From contig DATKDU010000547.1 of the NCBI GenBank assembly GCA_035512595.1, forward strand, positions 1-10,952: 10,952 nucleotides of DNA, given 5' to 3'. The notes below the pieces were generated by a model, which saw only the letters and a list, made by a program, of their open reading frames with translations, did no database searches and had not been told where the DNA came from. A program made the position numbers and the translations under genes. Below are positions 8,777-10,952 of the stretch, piece after piece. Numbering within the stretch: the first letter of the stretch is position 1; each line of letters begins with the position of its first letter. Source of the stretch: DATKDU01 sp035512595 (GTDB lineage Bacteria; Planctomycetota; Planctomycetia; Pirellulales; Pirellulaceae).

Positions 8777-10057
8777 TCACCGCGGCAACTGGCCGGCGCT
8801 CGCATACAGGTCGAGCGTCGGCCGGTCGCCCAGAATCGTGAACAGCTCGCGGATTTGCGCCAGCCCGGTCGAGAGCAGGAAGTTCGACTTTCGGCCGTAA
8901 CTCTTGGCGCCGAGAATGTAGAAATTCGGCTCGGGCGTCAGGAGCGTCTGCGGGCCGCACGCAGCTTGATCGAGGCAGTCGGCACTCGCCTGCCCGGCCA
9001 GTGCCGCGGCCAGCTTCATCGGCCCGTGCGTGGCATAGCACTCGTGAACGTGCAGTTCCTCGTAGATGGTCCGGTCGGGACGGAAGCCGACGTTCGCGAG
9101 AATCCGATCGAACGAATATTCCCCCGCGTGTTCGCCCGCGAGGCGGACGACGAACGGACCGTCGGCAGTGCGCGACATGGCATCGACGACCGTGGCGGGC
9201 CAATGGATCACCGGGCCGTGCGGATCGCCGGCCAAGGCGTTAGCCTCTTGCGCCAGCGCCGCACGATTCGGCAGCCAGTCGCCGGGAATCAGGCCGATGG
9301 GACCGGCGTTTCCTTCTGTCGCCAGATGACGCGTGATCCAGGTGACGCGCGTTGCCGGCACTTCCTTGGCCAGTTGTGCCAGGGCGACCACATTGGTCGC
9401 CGCGGAATACCCCGCGCCAATCAGGAGCGTGTGCTCTCCGGCGTAGTGGTCGCGGGCAGCGCCTTGGAAGTCAGGCAGGGCATGCTCGATCGCGCCGCGA
9501 TCCGTCAATTCGATCTCGCCCAGCGCGGGAATGCCGCCGTGACCGAGCCAGGCAGTCGGGCCAGCGAAGACGCCCGTGCAGTCGATCACGACGTCCGCCT
9601 CGTCGATCCGTTCCTTGCCCTGTGCATCGCGCACGAGGATTCGGAAGGACCAATCGCCCCGCTCGTCGTCGCCGACGAGTTCCCCCTTTTGGATCGCATC
9701 CTTGCCGACGCGGAGCACGCGCTGGCCCAGCTTGATGTGGTCGGCCAGGAGATCGGTTTGCGACAGCGGCAGGAGATATTTCTCCCGCCAGGCGCAACCG
9801 GTGAGCAACTCGTCATCGGCGGGCGGCCGGTACGCTTGATCCTGCGCCCCGATTGCCGCCAGTCCCAGCGGCGAGCGGTTCATGCGAAAGGGGGTGAACA
9901 TCGTCACGTGCCCCCAGGCTTTCACCGCCGTGGCCACTTCGGCGGCTTGCTCGTAGATCGCCACGCTGTATCCGAGGAAGCGGGCGTATAGCGCCGCCTC
10001 CAGACCGATCGGGCCGCTGCCGAGGATGGCGATTTTGGCGGGAGTGTCAACGGCCAT
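8777..10057 (-). CDS. FAD/NAD(P)-dependent oxidoreductase (flavoprotein monooxygenase/TrxR-like superfamily)
   Basis: A 426-residue cytosolic flavoprotein. The N-terminal FAD Rossmann motif is GSGPIG (13-18), with E36 at the end of the second strand for the ribose. A second dinucleotide site, GAGYSA (about 214-219), should bind NAD(P)H. VVIDCTGVF (about 156-164) is the usual ATG-type motif before the second domain, and DRILANVGFRPD near the C-terminus is the FAD-closing segment. There is no redox CxxC pair, which argues against thioredoxin reductase activity. The ending TPEPNFYILGAKSYGRKSNFLLSTG is strongly patterned and probably a family signature. Substrate unknown; flavin monooxygenase-like chemistry is the best guess. 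ATG 10057 lacks a visible Shine-Dalgarno. It is 62 bases downstream of the DUF5615 gene on the same strand and convergent with the secreted-protein gene. Confidence 0.88.
   Translation of the reverse strand: MAVDTPAKIAILGSGPIGLEAALYARFLGYSVAIYEQAAEVATAVKAWGHVTMFTPFRMNRSPLGLAAIGAQDQAYRPPADDELLTGCAWREKYLLPLSQTDLLADHIKLGQRVLRVGKDAIQKGELVGDDERGDWSFRILVRDAQGKERIDEADVVIDCTGVFAGPTAWLGHGGIPALGEIELTDRGAIEHALPDFQGAARDHYAGEHTLLIGAGYSAATNVVALAQLAKEVPATRVTWITRHLATEGNAGPIGLIPGDWLPNRAALAQEANALAGDPHGPVIHWPATVVDAMSRTADGPFVVRLAGEHAGEYSFDRILANVGFRPDRTIYEELHVHECYATHGPMKLAAALAGQASADCLDQAACGPQTLLTPEPNFYILGAKSYGRKSNFLLSTGLAQIRELFTILGDRPTLDLYASAGQLPR
8791..8823 (+). terminator. Hairpin inside oxidoreductase gene, probable terminator of the facing gene
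   Basis: GGCCGGCGCTCG (8791-8802) pairs with CGAGCGTCGGCC (8812-8823) around a 9-base loop, starting 18 bases past the stop of the plus-strand gene. In plus-strand RNA all 12 positions pair, one as G-U. In minus-strand RNA the same position is a C-A mismatch. The asymmetry favours a function in the plus-strand transcript. No T-run follows. The bases also encode the C-terminal LYASAGQ region of the oxidoreductase. Confidence 0.5.
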
Positions 10058-10119
10058 CGGGGAGTTTGTATCGCGATTAAGTTAGCGGCGTGTTTTCAGC
10101 CATGTTCCATAGCCGGAAT

Positions 10120-10446
10120 TTATAGGAACTCGATTCGCCCCGCCATTTCCTCCGGCTCCAGGCAATCATTCATCAGGCACAAGTATCGGACGACCTCGCC
10201 GATCGACCGTTTGGCCGGAGCGCAATAAGCGATGCCGACGTGAGGTTCGCCGCGGCTGGCCAGGCGGAGAAAGTCGGCATCGCTCGTAAAGATTACCCGA
10301 TTCTCGCCGCGAGCGAATTCGAGGTGTGCTTCATCGGGCGCTCCGAGCAGATTGGCATCGGTCGAGGTGGTCACATCGACACCTCGGCTCCGCAGCCCGC
10401 GGGCGATTTCGTGGTCCACGTGCTCGTCGAGATGAAATCGAATCAC
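10120..10446 (-). CDS. DUF5615 family PIN-like protein (toxin of TA pair)
   Basis: A 108-residue protein of the DUF5615 family, PIN-like nucleases related to VapC/Mut7-C and usually the toxin partner of DUF433 proteins. Seen directly: the family's opening strand IRFHLDEHVD with acidic D7 and E8, the ARGLRSRGVDV helix, the conserved D38-E39 in APDEAHLEFA, and TSDADF with D56 and D58. These acidic residues are the likely metal site for RNA cleavage. The start is a GTG within a GTGA overlap with the upstream DUF433 stop, so translation is probably coupled. Length is normal and all key acids are present, so it appears intact. RNA target unknown. Confidence 0.9.
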   Translation of the reverse strand: MIRFHLDEHVDHEIARGLRSRGVDVTTSTDANLLGAPDEAHLEFARGENRVIFTSDADFLRLASRGEPHVGIAYCAPAKRSIGEVVRYLCLMNDCLEPEEMAGRIEFL

Positions 10447-10751
10447 GCTGCCGGCGGCTTGAGATGACTTTGAAGAGGACCGGGCAAGGAAGCCGCCTGA
10501 AGCTGAGCCGCAAACTCCCGGTCCTCGCGCATCTCGCGCAAGATCTCCGAGCGATGGTCAAAGTAATACGCCAGAGCGGCGTGCACCTGAGCCAGCGTCA
10601 GATGGGGCAGAGCCTGCACGATCTCATCGGGCGTTTTGCCCTGGATTTCGGCGAGCGCGTAAATATCCTGCACCCGAACGCGGGTGCCGGCAATAAACGC
10701 CCGGTCCGCGCCATCGCGGTTCTTTCGCAGCTCGATGTGAGTTTGGACCAT
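10443..10751 (-). CDS. DUF433 family protein (antitoxin of TA pair)
   Basis: A 102-residue DUF433 protein, a small helix-turn-helix-like family usually paired with DUF5615 and thought to be the antitoxin. The core reads RAFIAGTRVRVQDIYALAEIQ, then GKTPDEIVQALPHLTLAQVHAALAYYFDHRSEI, matching the family's G-T-R, P-x-L-T and A-L-x-Y-Y landmarks. The C-terminal 25 residues (FAAQLQAASLPGPL and on) are probably the flexible toxin-binding part. ATG 10751 has no Shine-Dalgarno, and the predicted -10 hexamer lies only six bases upstream, consistent with a leaderless mRNA. It overlaps the toxin gene by 4 bases. Autoregulation at its own promoter would be normal for such a pair, but no operator is certain. 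Confidence 0.9.
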   Translation of the reverse strand: MVQTHIELRKNRDGADRAFIAGTRVRVQDIYALAEIQGKTPDEIVQALPHLTLAQVHAALAYYFDHRSEILREMREDREFAAQLQAASLPGPLQSHLKPPAA

Positions 10752-10757
10752 GTGACA

Positions 10758-10787
10758 ATTCTACCCCGCTTTTGGGGACTCGACCAA
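10758..10787 (-). promoter_or_regulatory. Predicted leaderless promoter of the DUF433/DUF5615 pair
   Basis: On the minus strand TTGGTC (10787-10782) and TAGAAT (10763-10758) are separated by 18 bases; the -10 matches consensus at 5 of 6 positions and the -35 at 3 of 6. Six bases separate the -10 from the ATG, so transcription should begin at or next to the start codon. The spacer contains CCCC and GGGG flanking six bases, a possible small operator. Confidence 0.45.
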
Positions 10788-10823
10788 TCGCGAAACCCCA
10801 GGTTCGGATTCCCTCCCCGGCGC

Positions 10824-10852
10824 TTGCCCGCCCCTTTCCGGGCGACTAGGAT
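10824..10852 (+). promoter_or_regulatory. Candidate promoter of the right-edge gene
   Basis: TTGCCC (10824-10829) and TAGGAT (10847-10852) are spaced by 17 bases on the plus strand, each at least 4 of 6 to consensus. The spacer holds the inverted repeat GCCCG (10826-10830) and CGGGC (10839-10843). Transcription would start near 10859, about 32 bases before the ATG at 10891. Confidence 0.35.
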
Positions 10853-10890
10853 GATAGAGTCGTTTTCCTTTGTTCCTAGTGAGGTGTGGC

Positions 10891-10952
10891 ATGCACGGTG
10901 AAGTTGATACCCGGCAGTCCGAAACGGCCCTCTTGGACGTGGTGGACATCCC
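10891..10952 (+). CDS. Start of an unidentified gene, cut by window end
   Basis: ATG 10891 opens a frame that stays open to the last base (MHGEVDTRQSETALLDVVDI). GAGGTG at 10881-10886 lies four bases upstream and a candidate promoter precedes it, so it is likely a real gene divergent from the DUF433/DUF5615 pair. Twenty residues are too few to name a family. The opening is acidic, without a signal peptide. Confidence 0.5.
   Translation, partial: MHGEVDTRQSETALLDVVDI

Noticed and set aside
8855..9991. 378-codon plus-strand frame over the oxidoreductase
   Set aside because: The minus strand has two Rossmann motifs in order; this frame is Arg/Gly/Val-rich shadow.

Overview
The window looks like a stretch of a planctomycete chromosome. 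The strongest evidence is a block of gene families typical of that phylum: two DUF1501 proteins flanking a secreted PSCyt1/DUF1549/DUF1553 cytochrome. In-gene heptanucleotide repeats and intergenic nested palindromes of a kind I associate with planctomycete genomes agree with this. Most genes are GC-rich with GC-rich third positions, which produces long antisense ORF shadows. I see no rRNA, tRNA, CRISPR array or transposase.

Layout. (1) Bases 1-1160, plus strand: two small unrecognised proteins, less GC-rich than their neighbours (the first cut by the window edge), then a 58-codon relic resembling the stretch just before the repeat core of an Rhs/YD-repeat protein. I infer the eroded edge of a polymorphic-toxin locus with orphan immunity-type genes. 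(2) Bases 1189-6594, plus strand: a leader with a tandem 13-mer and a REP-like double hairpin, then DUF1501 - PSCyt1/DUF1549/DUF1553 - DUF1501, closed by a GC-rich hairpin. All three products have export signals: twin-arginine type on both DUF1501 proteins and Sec type on the cytochrome. The cytochrome gene carries two in-frame insertions of one heptad-repeat module, both at domain linkers or loops. The second and third genes are separated by a nested palindrome. (3) Bases 6667-7513: a MarR-family regulator on the minus strand with a readable promoter and an abutting palindromic operator candidate, divergent from (4) bases 7514-8773, a secreted helical protein of unknown function. (5) Bases 8777-10057, minus strand: a two-Rossmann FAD/NAD(P) oxidoreductase, convergent with the previous gene. 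A hairpin inside its C-terminal codons probably ends the facing transcript. (6) Bases 10120-10751, minus strand: a DUF433/DUF5615 toxin-antitoxin-type pair with a 4-base overlap and a promoter placed for a leaderless mRNA. (7) Bases 10891-10952, plus strand: the first 20 codons of a divergent gene that leaves the window.

How they work together. The region 2 genes probably form one operon for a periplasmic or cell-surface haem protein with two alkaline-phosphatase-fold partners; the substrate is unknown. The MarR gene probably represses itself and may control the divergent secreted protein. The DUF433/DUF5615 pair is self-contained. The most unusual sequence features are the matched heptad modules inside the cytochrome gene, the Rhs-like relic beside possible immunity genes, and the strand-asymmetric hairpin in the oxidoreductase gene. 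All family assignments come from reading motifs, not from searches.
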